Assembly: GCA_024741835.1 (NCBI GenBank)
Contig: JAENRP010000203.1
Location: 1 to 64,000 of the forward strand
From: Diplocarpon mali
Taxonomy: Eukaryota > Ascomycota > Leotiomycetes > Helotiales > Drepanopezizaceae
Length of the DNA stretch: 64,000 nucleotides
Direction of reading: 5' to 3'
Shown: positions 1 to 9,860 of the stretch, in pieces
How positions within the stretch are numbered: the first letter of the stretch is position 1
Layout of the letters: each line of letters starts with the position of its first letter
Position numbers and translations under genes: made by a program
Notes under the pieces: generated by a model
Told to the model about the DNA's origin: nothing
Database searches by the model: none
The model's input: only the letters and a program-made list of their open reading frames with translations

Positions 1-202
1 ATATATATATACATATATATACATATATATACATATATATACATACAACCAGTACATATATAGCTAGTACATACAGCCAGTACATATGTAACTAGTACGT
101 ACAAATAGTACATACAACTAGTGTATACAGCTAATACATACAACTACTACATACAACTACTACACATACAACTACTACACATACAACTACTACACATACA
201 AG
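1..202. repeat. AT/AC-rich microsatellites
   Basis: Positions 1-60 are an imperfect (atatatac)n tract. Positions 141-202 hold about four copies of a 15-bp unit reading caactactacacata. The short reading frame across it only translates the repeat, so no gene is called. From 203 to about 700 I see no coding signal. Confidence 0.9.
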
Positions 203-699
203 TACACACAAGTAATCCATACATAGCTAACATACAACACCACAACAAGCCTCCCCCGAAACCTCAAGTCCAACTTGTGATTCGCATTTCAAGAAATCCA
301 GAGCGAAGCACGGGTGTCGAAACGCGATTACCATGTACATCTTCCCATGTAAAGATGTCCCTACGCGCTGGCCAGCACGAGCACGGATCTGGGGCGCAAG
401 GCTGCCACTGCGCTGTCGGAGCCTCTCGGACAGTAACGAAAGGATGAGCTGCTGGAGTTCCCCCCCCCCCGAACAAGCTGGAGTAACTTATTCGGGTCGT
501 TTCGACATAGCTTCTACTCCCATACCCTTTCGTCTCCGTCTCGGGGGAGTTCTCGCCACCTTTTCCGCACATAGTTTTTTCTTCCTCTTCTACTTGGAAA
601 ACCGTCGGCTTGATTATTGAATACACGTGTAAAACATGTCGCAAAACCATAAAAGGCGGACCCGTTTCAAACGCGGCAGGCTTTCCTATTCGCCAATCC

Positions 700-1906
700 T
701 GTATTCAGGAGGAATCCAGGACCCAGCGAGCTGAGATACCGGACCTTGGCTGGCCTTGAGGTAACCCTGCCAGAGCCGTGTGTTTCGGCGGGACCTTTTC
801 GAGCTTCTCGCCGCCGCCGGTACGCCAGGGTTGAAGCTTCGCAAAGCACGAGAACACCCTTACGAGCAGCGGTCGTGGAAGCGGCATCTCGGTTTTGGAT
901 AGGAAGATTCCTCGACACATGCCATGCCACCCAGACCGGTGGGAATAACACCCCTAGCAGCCGCATGTGCCCCATGCAGGGCTATCTGATGCAGCGCAAC
1001 GTCGTCCCTTAAGCCGTAGGGCGTGACATGGGGGAAGTCTGCAAAGCCCGCAGAGCCCGGCCGATCGTTCGGCCTCCCGTGGGACTGGTCATGCCGTTCG
1101 AGCGGATCGACAAGCACTGCTCAGCCATGCCGTGCCGCTGTCCATCCCCGAGAACTGCGAATAGCTTCAAGCGAGATGCATGATCAAGCACGTCTAGCGA
1201 CACCATCAAGGAGATCCGGAAGAGCGGGCTGCTCGCCCTGTACCCGTCAAAGCTACCGACAACACGCGTCCGCAACCGAGGCTGGGAGATACCGATCATA
1301 CCGAGTCTTGGTGTCGTGGGCGATGGCTGGGCAGGAAACCCCCGCGACGTGCGGTCTAGTGCCCATCCAGCCGGCTCCTCACAAACAGTTCACAATACTC
1401 GTAGCTTCACTGCGCGGCTCTCGAGAGCAGCGATCACAACCCCCTCGCCAACTTCATCCCCTTCTTCTCCCTCGTTGAACCCACGCTACCTTCCCACCTT
1501 TCGTGCCCGTCACCGACAATGGGCACTTCGACATGGCGGTTATCGTTGGTGGTAGCCTGGTCGGCGAAATCTCTTCCGCTGGGACTCTCCTGTAACGACT
1601 TTATCCGCTGACGAAGCCAAGGCTTCTTCTTACGATCCTGATCCCTCGTCCGCCTCCGCCGTCGACAGCTTTGATAATAATCGGAAGTCCAACTGCCCTT
1701 GCGACGTGTCTCAGTTCTGCAACCTCGCGCGTGGGAAATTTCATAGCTGCTAGAACGGGTCCTTTGCATTCTCTAGCTGTGGCTTTATACGAGCTGCTAT
1801 CTCTTCTCTCGATTTGTTTAGCTAAGTCTAGGTGGCTGCAAGGAGCATTTACTGACAGATTTGCAACGAGGCGCTTTATTATTGAAGGTGATTCAGGACA
1901 TATCAT
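700..1906 (-). pseudogene. Decayed biotin carboxylase (acyl-CoA carboxylase type)
   Basis: The minus strand carries broken pieces of a biotin carboxylase. The 1906-1601 piece reads GLPIIIKAVDGGGGRGIRIV, the glycine-rich ATP-grasp loop of the biotin carboxylase family. It is preceded by a PESPSIIKR-like segment where functional enzymes have a similar sequence. After a frameshift the frame that runs to 1434 gives ESPSGRDFADQ and RHVEVPIVGDG, matching the family RHVEVQIVGDG element. Weaker resemblance (a LRDDVALHQIAL-like stretch where the family has VTGVDLVALQ) continues to about 700 with more frameshifts and stops. No continuous frame, start or splice path remains. The function is lost, and the original substrate (acetyl-, propionyl- or another acyl-CoA) cannot be told. 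The lower boundary is approximate. Confidence 0.75.
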
Positions 1907-2189
1907 CAGGAAAAGATATGGGTGTGTTTTGAATGTCGGTGGAGTATGACTTGATCGTCAAGAATACTCAAAGACTTAGGAAGTAGAAGTGACTAGTGTT
2001 TCCTACCTAAGCTCATAAGCTCGAGCTCCCCGTTCTCGGGTGAACCCCACGTTTTGGCGGGGAATCTCCCGAGGTCCAGAACCACTTCGCCTGGTCTTGA
2101 TCGCACTCGCTTTACAACCTTCAGGACGCTTCAAACCTAGGGAATATCCCGCGCTCTGGTGAATCGCACCCCTTATTCCTCTAGGAAAC

Positions 2190-2990
2190 AATGACGAGCA
2201 AAAATGACAGAAAGCTTAGAGCCAATCCCTCGGAGCGATTATCCCAACTCGTCGGGCCCGTAGCGCCGCAAAAGCAGAGGACGAGCTCTCAGCAGATTAC
2301 TCCGATAGCTAGGGACGATTAAACGCACTCCAGATCAGCGCAGTGCGTCCGATACCAGTCGCAAAGGATACGTGCAAAGCAACAGTGTACAGGATTCCGG
2401 GACGGTGCGCGGTAGCAAAGTGATGTTCACCGCCGATGACTTCTCGGTTCGAGCTGGGTATGCTGACGGGGCATTGATGGAGAAAACCATAGATATGGAG
2501 AAGCTAGTTCTGGCGTTGAAGTTTCCGATTGTGAAGCTGATCGATGGATCTTCGGGCGGTGGCTCGGTGACGACGATCAAGAGTGCGGGATCCTCGCATA
2601 TACCACGTATGTCTTCGTCCGAACATGTCGCCGGACAACGAAATCTAGGGATACCAAAATCAAGAGTAGCGGGGGGGGGATCATGCTTGACTGCCGTGGT
2701 CCGCGGATGAGAATTTCCTGGCCTAGCCGTGGATGGGCAAGTCTGCCGCTCGACGGGGGAAGCAAATTTGGCCGCGCTGCAGAATTGAAGGCTTTCGAAG
2801 ACAAAGACCAGCGAGCAGCACGGTTACAAGGAGCTCGAGGAAGACTATTCTCGGCTCATGAATCCGGCCCGTACGGCGAATGCGTTTGGCGTTGAAGAGA
2901 TTGTAAATCCGGCGTTGACGTGAAAGTTTGCTGCGGAGCGGCTGAGGCATGTTTACTGTGAGCTTCTCCCGGCAAGGCTCTTGGATAGAG
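2190..2990 (+). pseudogene. Decayed carboxyltransferase of an acyl-CoA carboxylase
   Basis: The plus-strand frame at 2372-2620 translates to VMFTADDFSVRAGYADGALM, then MEKLVLALKFPIVKLIDGSS and GGGSVTTIKSAG. These are typical of the carboxyltransferase (beta) domain of biotin-dependent acyl-CoA carboxylases. After an apparent internal deletion and frameshifts, 2840-2920 gives MNPARTANAFGVEEIVNPAL, which resembles the domain's C-terminal region, followed by a stop and RLRHVYCELLPARLLDR-like sequence. Stops and frame changes make it a pseudogene. It lies back to back with the biotin carboxylase relic on the other strand, so either a divergent two-gene locus or an inverted single gene has decayed here. 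Confidence 0.8.
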
Positions 2991-4032
2991 CGGATGGAAA
3001 GATACATCCTGTCTATTAGTGTGGCCGAAGTTTTAGGCCGTGAGTCGAAGCGCGGCAGGACAAGAATTATACCTAACCCGGTACAGATCCGACGCATCTC
3101 GATAACTTCAAGATCATGACAGTTTTTCTGATGACAAGCCGCCGGCCTGTGAGTCCATCCTGAGAATGGACGCTCTGGCCAGGTCAGGCTCGCTTGACAA
3201 CTTGGCCGTAAACAAACAAGGCAAAGCTTGATATCTACCGTCGGACAGGAATGAAAGATCTTCCTAGTTGATATCCGGAGACCGAAAGAATCTCGAAATG
3301 ACACTTTATCTTGTCTACCTGTTGCAAAGTCAACAGATTCTTCAAACCCCCAAACAGCCGACGAGAAGTGTCTGTATGAGAATACGCTGCCCCGTTGGGG
3401 AGTTGGGATACTGCAGAGTACTTCCATACCTCGGGTGGGAGAACTGGGAGAGAAGCTTTGCTTTGTGCAACTTGTAATGTGAAAGTTGCTGTGCTCTCTT
3501 CGCCGGCCTCAGGAGACTTTGGAACGAGAGAAATCGATTCCAAGGCGGAGTCGCGAAGCATTTATCCAAGGGCTAACGGCATGCAGTACTATCACAATAA
3601 AACAACTCTCTGCAAACCGCACTGGGTAGCTCGTCTTACCAAGAGTAAATCAGCTGACAATTGCTTGTCGCGATCAACTTGTCCACAAAACGCGGCCTGG
3701 CCTCCAAGCCCAATCAAATGCCTACTACCTCACCAATTCCAAACCAAGACCCCCTCAACACGCACCGTGTATCATGCAAAGCACCGTCAATTACCAGTCA
3801 TACAGACCCAAGTGAATCTTTCCAGACCAACAGTAACTTTATCCCACCCTCAGTCCTGTGACTGTTTTGCGATCCCCATTGCTACGTCATAGTCTGCGCC
3901 ACAAAGAGGCGCATTCTCTCGATTTATCAACCGTTGCTTGTCCGTCCTCGCATAGCTCTTGTATCAGCAAACGCACTCTACACCAGACCACAGAGAAACA
4001 GAAGGTTTCTCGCGAACATCCGATAACTCACC
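2991..4032. other. Intergenic, no gene seen
   Basis: Overlapping open frames on both strands show no recognisable family and no splice logic. The last few hundred bases before 4033 are probably the promoter and 5' UTR of the UPF0057 gene. Confidence 0.5.
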
Positions 4033-4502
4033 ATGGGTGCCGTCTCAGCTCTCTTCCTGGTGCTAATCACCATCCTCTGTATGTATCTCCATACCTGCGA
4101 CATACAGTGCCGTGCGATATGATACCGCGTCTTGGGATACAGGCTGATGACGCTGCGCAGTGCCACCCGTAGGTGTCTACATCGTTGCAGGATGCGGTGC
4201 TGATCTTCTGATTAATATCTGCCTGACGCTGCTTGGGTATGTTCTTACCTACACGTACCTTCTCGCCGCCACTTCTCTCCTGTGACGGAACCGATAAACC
4301 GACACGATGGCTCACACTATACCGCAGTTACATCCCCGGTCACATCCACGCCTTCTATCTCGAATATATCTACTACGATCGCCGAGAGCAAGCTCGGGAA
4401 GGTCGCGTCGCTACGTCGCGCGCGCCGGGAATCTACTCCGACCGTGTGCAAGGCGGAGGACATCGATACGGAACTATTGTGCAGCCGACAGGCCCCCAAT
4501 AG
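4033..4502 (+). CDS. UPF0057/PMP3-family plasma membrane proteolipid
   Basis: A three-exon gene (4033-4078, 4161-4236, 4328-4502) encodes 98 residues. Both introns start GTATGT and end CAG, and phases join exactly. The protein starts with a hydrophobic segment (GAVSALFLVLITILLPPVGV), followed by a second one (INICLTLLGYIPGHIHAFYL), then the YYDRRE-type tail. This is the PMP3/UPF0057 signature: two membrane spans around a PPVGV turn. Known members are small membrane proteolipids linked to membrane potential and salt or cold stress. It is longer than the roughly 55-residue yeast Pmp3 because of a polar C-terminal tail of about 45 residues, as in SNA-type paralogues. The next gene, SPC3, follows in the same direction. 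Confidence 0.93.
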
Positions 4503-5096
4503 AAAAACCATAGGAGCGCCGAGAGAGACTGGATGGTGATGGGGGTGCCGATGGAATGGATAGACGATCGGTCGCGCAATCGTACTCTGGGCTGTACACG
4601 AACTGCTTATCACAGGATACCAATTTGTTAATGAAGGTCATCCTATGGAGGGATGAGACGCCTACTTGGGGTTGCGGTGGAAAAATGCGACAATAGTTTT
4701 CTCTTCACTACGTGGCTACCCATGATACTGCGAAAATCCCGAAAAGCGATCCTGTATCTCGTTTCTCTCCAAAATACATCCTTTTCCATATTATCAACAA
4801 TCCAGTATCCTGGCTTCAGTTTGACTATGGCCGGAATAAACTTTCAGCCACACTCAGAATTACCCCATACCCCGCTAACTGCTAGGCTCACGCCAAGCTG
4901 TGCAAGGCTGTGGCTTGACGAGACGTGTTAAAGTGGACGGACTGCTCGAGCCCGCAACTGCAAATAAATTTCCTCCTACGCGACGACGACAACGACCACC
5001 ACCACCACCACACCACCGCCATTGAACGCACGATACACCCCATGCAATAGCATCTCGCAAACCAACGAACCAGGCGTCTGCCAAAGAGATTCCATC
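4503..5096. other. Intergenic between UPF0057 gene and SPC3
   Basis: No gene is seen. A short (cca)n tract at about 4997-5020 lies about 80 bp before the SPC3 start and is probably in its promoter or 5' UTR. Confidence 0.5.
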
Positions 5097-5950
5097 ATGC
5101 ATTCCACCGTCGTCCGCGCCCAAAATGTATTTGGCTTCTTCACAACTGTGGCCTTCGTCGTGGCAGCCCTGATCGCATTCTCGGATCTATTGGCACCGCG
5201 GACACCAAGCGCCAGCGTAATCGTGAAGGATGTGCAAGTGTAATGCCCCCGTTCCCCCCCTCTCTCTTCTCCACCTGCACCTCCTCCACCGGTTCCAGAT
5301 CAAGCTAAGCCCCTTCAGAGTCAAAGGCCGCCCGCACTACTACAGCTCGAAAAAAGAAGAATACGCGGTCGTTCGCTTCTCGCTCACCGCCGACCTGTCC
5401 TCCCTCTTCAACTGGAACACCAAGCAAGTCTTCGTGTATGTGTCGGCGTCGTGGCCTAATGCCACCAGCACGGAGCTCAGCAACGAGGCGGTCATCTGGG
5501 ATTCGATAATCACGAGTCCGTCCGCGGATCATCTTTCCAACATCGGGCCGGCTGCGCTGAAGAAGCTGATCAGGAGTGCGAAGGGGAAGAGCATTGATCC
5601 TAGCCGGTACGTGGCTGGGATATACCCAGATCTCCGTCCTATTTGTGCTCTTGAGGAATCAGAATTAGGGATCATGGAGATGACATGGCTGACTACGAAA
5701 CAGGGGGAAGCTCGAGCTCAAAAACCAGAAAGCGAAATATCAAGTCACTGCCCCGAGCGGCAAGCTCGCCCAGACGCAGAACGTGGTACTGAAGCTCCAT
5801 TACAACGTGCAGCCGTGGGTCGGCATCCTGACCTGGACGCCGCAGGTCGAGTTTGGGCGCTGGAAGAATATCAAGGGGGGTGTGAGCAAGGTGTTCAAGT
5901 TCCCGGCGTTGAAGATTAAGAAGGTGGAGGAGAAGAAGGCTGCTTCGTAG
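5097..5950 (+). CDS. SPC3: Signal peptidase complex subunit 3 (SPC3/SPC22-23)
   Basis: Three exons (5097-5239, 5319-5606, 5704-5950) encode 225 residues. One N-terminal membrane span lies at about residues 12-34, followed by a lumenal domain. Family landmarks are VKGRPHYYSSKKEEYAVVRF, FNWNTKQVFVYVSASWPNA and, near the end, HYNVQPWVGILTW. Spc3 is an essential non-catalytic subunit that helps position substrates for cleavage of signal sequences at the ER membrane. The start at 5097 puts the hydrophobic segment right after MHSTVVRAQNVFG, as in other fungi; an in-frame ATG further upstream (5022) would add an atypical leader. The donors are GTAATG and GTACGT. The first splice restores VQVVKGRP across the junction, which supports the model. 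Confidence 0.95.
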
Positions 5951-7329
5951 AGTGGACTGGAGAGCGAGTGTCTTGAGATTCGTGGGATGAGGGGCTTAGG
6001 CGCAGGCGATTCGAGCGTGATTTGTCACTGGACAAGGTCGTCGATACATATCGTATTCATTTTCTCCCGCACGCTACATGCCAACCTGCACCCCGTCACC
6101 TGCTATCCATCATTGTTGCCATCCAAGAACGGTATGCCTCGGCTCTCCCATCCACAAGTGTCATCAGTCTCTCAGGTCACCATAATAAATCGTTGCCAAT
6201 CTGATTTTGCCCTCGCTTTCAAGAATAGTTTACGGGCTCCAAACCACGCCTGTTTCCGCTCCTTGGACAGTGCTCGTCGACACAAAGTTGCGACATTCGG
6301 CCTCCTGCTTCCATACTCTACTTTACACCTTACCGCCAATCCCGAGAGACAATCTGACTCGACCGTCTCGGTAAATACACCCCCTAGCACGGTTCGCGAT
6401 GAAACATCGGCGAAGTGCTCCCTCGAGGAGACACGCCTGCTGACGAGGATGACCCGACCGCGTCCCAGCGCGGCCCCCACGATCCGCGAAGACGGGATGC
6501 AGCAGAAGCCACGTCGACGACCGAGCCCCAACGAGCCTGGCTTTCGGAGTAGTCTTACCCATACCAAGCGCATGTGAAGCTGGAAGTTGACGTCGCCATG
6601 GCTGGGGGCAGAGCTGCTCGGGCGCGGGGGAGGTGCGCTGAGGACCGTCGTAGATCGTCGGAGCCCACAAGCTCCGCTATGGGAGCAGCTCTTGCGATGC
6701 GCAAGGCCGGGTAGTTTTACATGGGCTGCTCTCCTCGTGCGACAGGCTGCTCTCGCTCTCAGCGGTACTGGCTCTGGAAGCCCCTGGCATCGCGGCTCAT
6801 CGCGGACCATCTGACGGGCGCGCCGACAGCTCGAGCCCGATGGACCAGAAACCCGGACGTCTGCGGAGAAGCCCAGACAGAAGCAGGCACCCCCTATCAG
6901 GCCCGAACGCGACTGTTGACCGGGACTCGGAAGCGAGGGTGTAAGCGAGGTCAACGCCCCCCGCGGATCCGCACCCGCGATCGCGGCCTGTCGCCGGCCT
7001 GCGTCTGCGGGGAGAGCAGCTGCCATCCGCGAGAGAGTCCCGAGCAAGATGGCCGAGAGCCGTCCCCGGGCCGAGAAGGGTCTTGCCGCCGAGAGGAGAG
7101 CCTCGCCGGCCCGACGCGTGCCAGCCGGAGCAAGATGCAGAGCTGCGCGCACCGTCGTGGCGGCAGAGTCGCGTTTGGCCCGCAGTTCCCGTGAGAGAGG
7201 GGATTCCGCTCGCTGCCTCGAGTTCGACGACGCTCTCCGCCTCCAGCGGTCGGAGGGGTCCCGGCCCCGATACGGATCGTCGGACCATTCTTGGAGAATC
7301 TGCTCTGGCTCCTCCCTGGAACCTAGCGT

Positions 7330-7397
7330 TTGCACTTGACACTTGACGCTTGATATTTGACACTTGACACCTGACACTTGACGCTTGACGCTTGACA
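7330..7397. repeat. Minisatellite, TTGACACTTGACGC-like units
   Basis: Tandem, imperfect repeats of a 7- to 14-bp motif (cttgacacttgacgcttgat and variants) fill this interval. The unit is short and degenerate. Confidence 0.8.
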
Positions 7398-7950
7398 ATC
7401 TCTATCCTCACCACATGGTGCTTACAACTACGCCGTATGCTCTTCTCTTCCGGCCATATTGTAGTCATACCACATGCTTGCTTTGAAGTGACGAAAGACT
7501 GACATGGGCAGGGCCTTGAGCTCAGCTTGACAGCTCCACGGCCACCTGCTCACTGCCACCCGGCGAACAATCCCCCCCCCAGATACGGACCACAGCTCCC
7601 TCCCCCCAGCAGGACCGACAGACACACCCTACCGAGAGCACGTCCCGAGTCTCGACGCGCGAGCCAGCTCGTCTGACGACCGCGCTCTGATCCGCACGTC
7701 ACGCTTGGGTCTGGGGGTGCCTCTCCTCGTTTCGGCCTCCTCGCTTCGGTTGGGCCGTGAAACGGAAACGTTCTCAGGGGCCTAAACAGAGCAGCCCCCC
7801 CCCCCGTGCTCGCTTACCGTAAGCGAGAATCCGGAGTCCGGGCAACACGGCCGCGGCCGCGAACAACAAAGAGTACTTGACCTCGACATCCCCGGAAGGG
7901 CTTACGCGTGCATGCATGCTTGACCGAGTTCCCGTGCGGCTGGATCTGTG

Positions 7951-8020
7951 GTTGTTGTTGTCGTCGTCGCCGTGGTTGTTGTCGTCGTCGTGGTCGTCGT
8001 GGTCGCCGTCGTCGTCGTCC
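7951..8020. repeat. GTT/GTC trinucleotide tract
   Basis: An imperfect (gttgtcgtc)n tract lies 66 bp upstream of the start codon of the ferritin-like gene, so it is probably in its 5' UTR or core promoter. In frame it would add a long poly-Val run to the protein. That frame is open to 7948 but is unlikely to be translated. Confidence 0.8.
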
Positions 8021-8085
8021 CCCTCTCTCGCGAAGCGGAACTGTGCTGCGCATATCTCTCCCTCCCATCCGCTCGCTCGCTCGCC

Positions 8086-9183
8086 ATGCTTTTCCTCCTC
8101 CTCCTCGGCCTCTCCTACGTCGCCCTCTCCGCCGCGGCCCCCTTCACGTTCGGCAGCAACCCGGTCGGCAACGACTTCCCCAACCCGTCGGCGCCGCAGG
8201 TCCTCGACATCCAGCGGCAGGCCCACGGCAGCCTGCCCAACGGCGCCCCGCCGGCCAGGGTCGCCGACGACACCCTCACGTCGCTGCGCCTGGTCGCCTT
8301 CAACGAGATGTTCGAGGTGGCCTACTTCACCTCCCTCCTCAACAACATCACCACCAACGCCACCGGCTACACCTTCGCCAACCCCGCCGACCGGGCGTCG
8401 GCGCTCGCGGCCCTGACGGCGGTCCAGGCGCAGGAGGAGCTGCACGTCCTCAACGCCAACGGCGCCCTGATGCACTTCCACCAGGCGCCCGTCCGGCCCT
8501 GCCAGTACGTCTTCCCGGTCAGCGACTTCCCCTCGGCCATCGCCCTGGCGGCCACCTTCACCGACGTCGTGCTCGGCACCCTGCAGGACGTCGCCGCGCA
8601 GCTGGCGGCCAGCGGCGACGGCGACCTGATCCGCGGCATCACGTCGGTCATCGGCCAGGAGGGCGAGCAGAACGGCTTCTACCGCGTCGTGCAGCGCCAG
8701 CTCCCGTCCGCGCTGCCCTTCCTGACGACCGCGACGCGCGAGTTCGCCTTCTCGGCCCTGCACCAGGCCTTCGTCGTGCCGGGCTCCTGCGACGCCGCGA
8801 GCCTGGCGGCCATCGCGCTGCCCATCTTCGGGGCCCTGGCCGTCGAGACGGCCCCGGTCGCCGCCCGGCCCCAGCTGCTGGACTTCAGCATCGGCCTGCA
8901 GTCGAGCCCGGGCGCCATCTGGACGGCGCAGGTCGGCGAGGCCTACCAGGCGCTCAGCCTGGTCTATGTGAACCAGCAGAACACGCCGGTGGTGCGGCCC
9001 ATGGCCAACGTGCGCGTGACGGCCGACCGGGTGCGCTTCCAGGCCGACTTCCCCTACGACGCCGGCACCTTTGGGAACGGCCTGACCATCGCCGTGCTGG
9101 CCCGGAGCGACGGCGCGCTGGCGGACGTGAAGGGCGTGGCGCAGGCGACCGTGTTTGGGCCGGGCTTGATTGAGATCAACTGA
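8086..9183 (+). CDS. Secreted ferritin-like domain protein (LsdA/Rds1-like)
   Basis: A single-exon gene of 365 residues. The start at 8086 gives a clean signal peptide (MLFLLLLGLSYVALSAAAP) and is preferred over the open poly-Val extension upstream. The body resembles the fungal ferritin-like family that includes late sexual development protein LsdA of Aspergillus and Rds1-type stress proteins. Helical segments with conserved Glu and His are visible: FNEMFEVAYFTSLL, QAQEELHVLNANG with MHFHQAP, and GQEGEQNGFYR, at about residues 70-200. A beta-rich C-terminal part follows. The biochemical role of the family is unknown; it is probably extracellular. Codon use is striking: nearly every third base is G or C, unlike neighbouring genes. 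Confidence 0.85.
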   Translation: MLFLLLLGLSYVALSAAAPFTFGSNPVGNDFPNPSAPQVLDIQRQAHGSLPNGAPPARVADDTLTSLRLVAFNEMFEVAYFTSLLNNITTNATGYTFANPADRASALAALTAVQAQEELHVLNANGALMHFHQAPVRPCQYVFPVSDFPSAIALAATFTDVVLGTLQDVAAQLAASGDGDLIRGITSVIGQEGEQNGFYRVVQRQLPSALPFLTTATREFAFSALHQAFVVPGSCDAASLAAIALPIFGALAVETAPVAARPQLLDFSIGLQSSPGAIWTAQVGEAYQALSLVYVNQQNTPVVRPMANVRVTADRVRFQADFPYDAGTFGNGLTIAVLARSDGALADVKGVAQATVFGPGLIEIN

Positions 9184-9860
9184 AGAGCCTCTGCCGGCTG
9201 CGGCTCTGCGTGGGAGGCCGGTTGTCCCATCTACGTATCCGCGCGTGTCTGTCCTGGCTCGCGCGACGGCGTTGAGGGGTTGGAAGAAAGGGGGGAGGGT
9301 TTCGGGATGCCTGGAGCACGGAGGGCACTGCTGATGCACCTCACGAGCAGCCATTCGCGTGCCCTACTTACTCTACGTGTATAAATGTGTACATACACAC
9401 ACACACACACACACACATTCCACCCCGAGCCTGCGGGCTTTCAACCGAGGATATCCAACTTGATATCCGATCAAGCACGAAGCCAGGGACTCTTGCAGCT
9501 GTAAGCCTACGCATCTATGCCGGGCAGCTGGGACCTGATCATTTACTGCTTCAGCCTCGAATAGCTAGCTAGCAGACTTCACTTCAGCCGGTTCAAATCT
9601 CCATGCAGAACCCCACAAGATCCGCTTTTCTCTTCGAGCTGTGATTTTGTGTCTTCGTGCGGATGAACGAGTGCGTGCAACTCTCACCTGGCCCGAGTGT
9701 GAGGGGAGGAAGCTGTTTTCGCCGTCGCCCACGCCCGCTCAGACGAATCAGTACATACCAAAAACATTCTTGTGTGATCATACATGTGTGCACCCATCCA
9801 ACTCCGCTAGCTCTCTCGAGGATGATCAGACCAACTCCAGCCCAGCCCAGCCCAGCCCAC
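9184..9860. other. Intergenic with CA and CAGCC repeats
   Basis: No gene is seen. A (ca)n microsatellite lies at 9395-9417 and a (cagcc)n tract at 9837-9859, just past the stop codon of the next minus-strand gene. Confidence 0.7.
9395..9417. repeat. (CA)n microsatellite
   Basis: About eleven CA units, downstream of the ferritin-like gene. Confidence 0.95.

Larger units (their letters stand above)
5951..8085. other. GC-rich intergenic stretch, no supported gene
   Basis: Several long open frames overlap here on both strands. The largest covers 408 codons on the minus strand at 6172-7398. They are low-complexity Arg/Ser/Gly/Pro translations of GC-rich DNA without any recognisable motif, so I do not call them. 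The stretch holds a minisatellite at 7330-7397 and a trinucleotide tract at 7951-8020. Confidence 0.5.

Noticed and set aside
2723..3427. 234-codon minus-strand frame
   Set aside because: Opposite and overlapping the carboxyltransferase relic; no family resemblance.
6172..7398. 408-codon open frame on the minus strand
   Set aside because: Arg/Ser/Gly-rich translation of GC-rich DNA, overlapped by other long frames; it begins inside a minisatellite and shows no domain.
7948..8085. In-frame N-terminal extension of the ferritin-like protein
   Set aside because: It would be a poly-Val run from a trinucleotide repeat; the ATG at 8086 gives a proper signal peptide.
7774..9354. 526-codon open frame antisense to the ferritin-like gene
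   Set aside because: Shadow frame caused by the extreme GC3 of the plus-strand gene; Arg/Gly/Asp-rich and without motifs.
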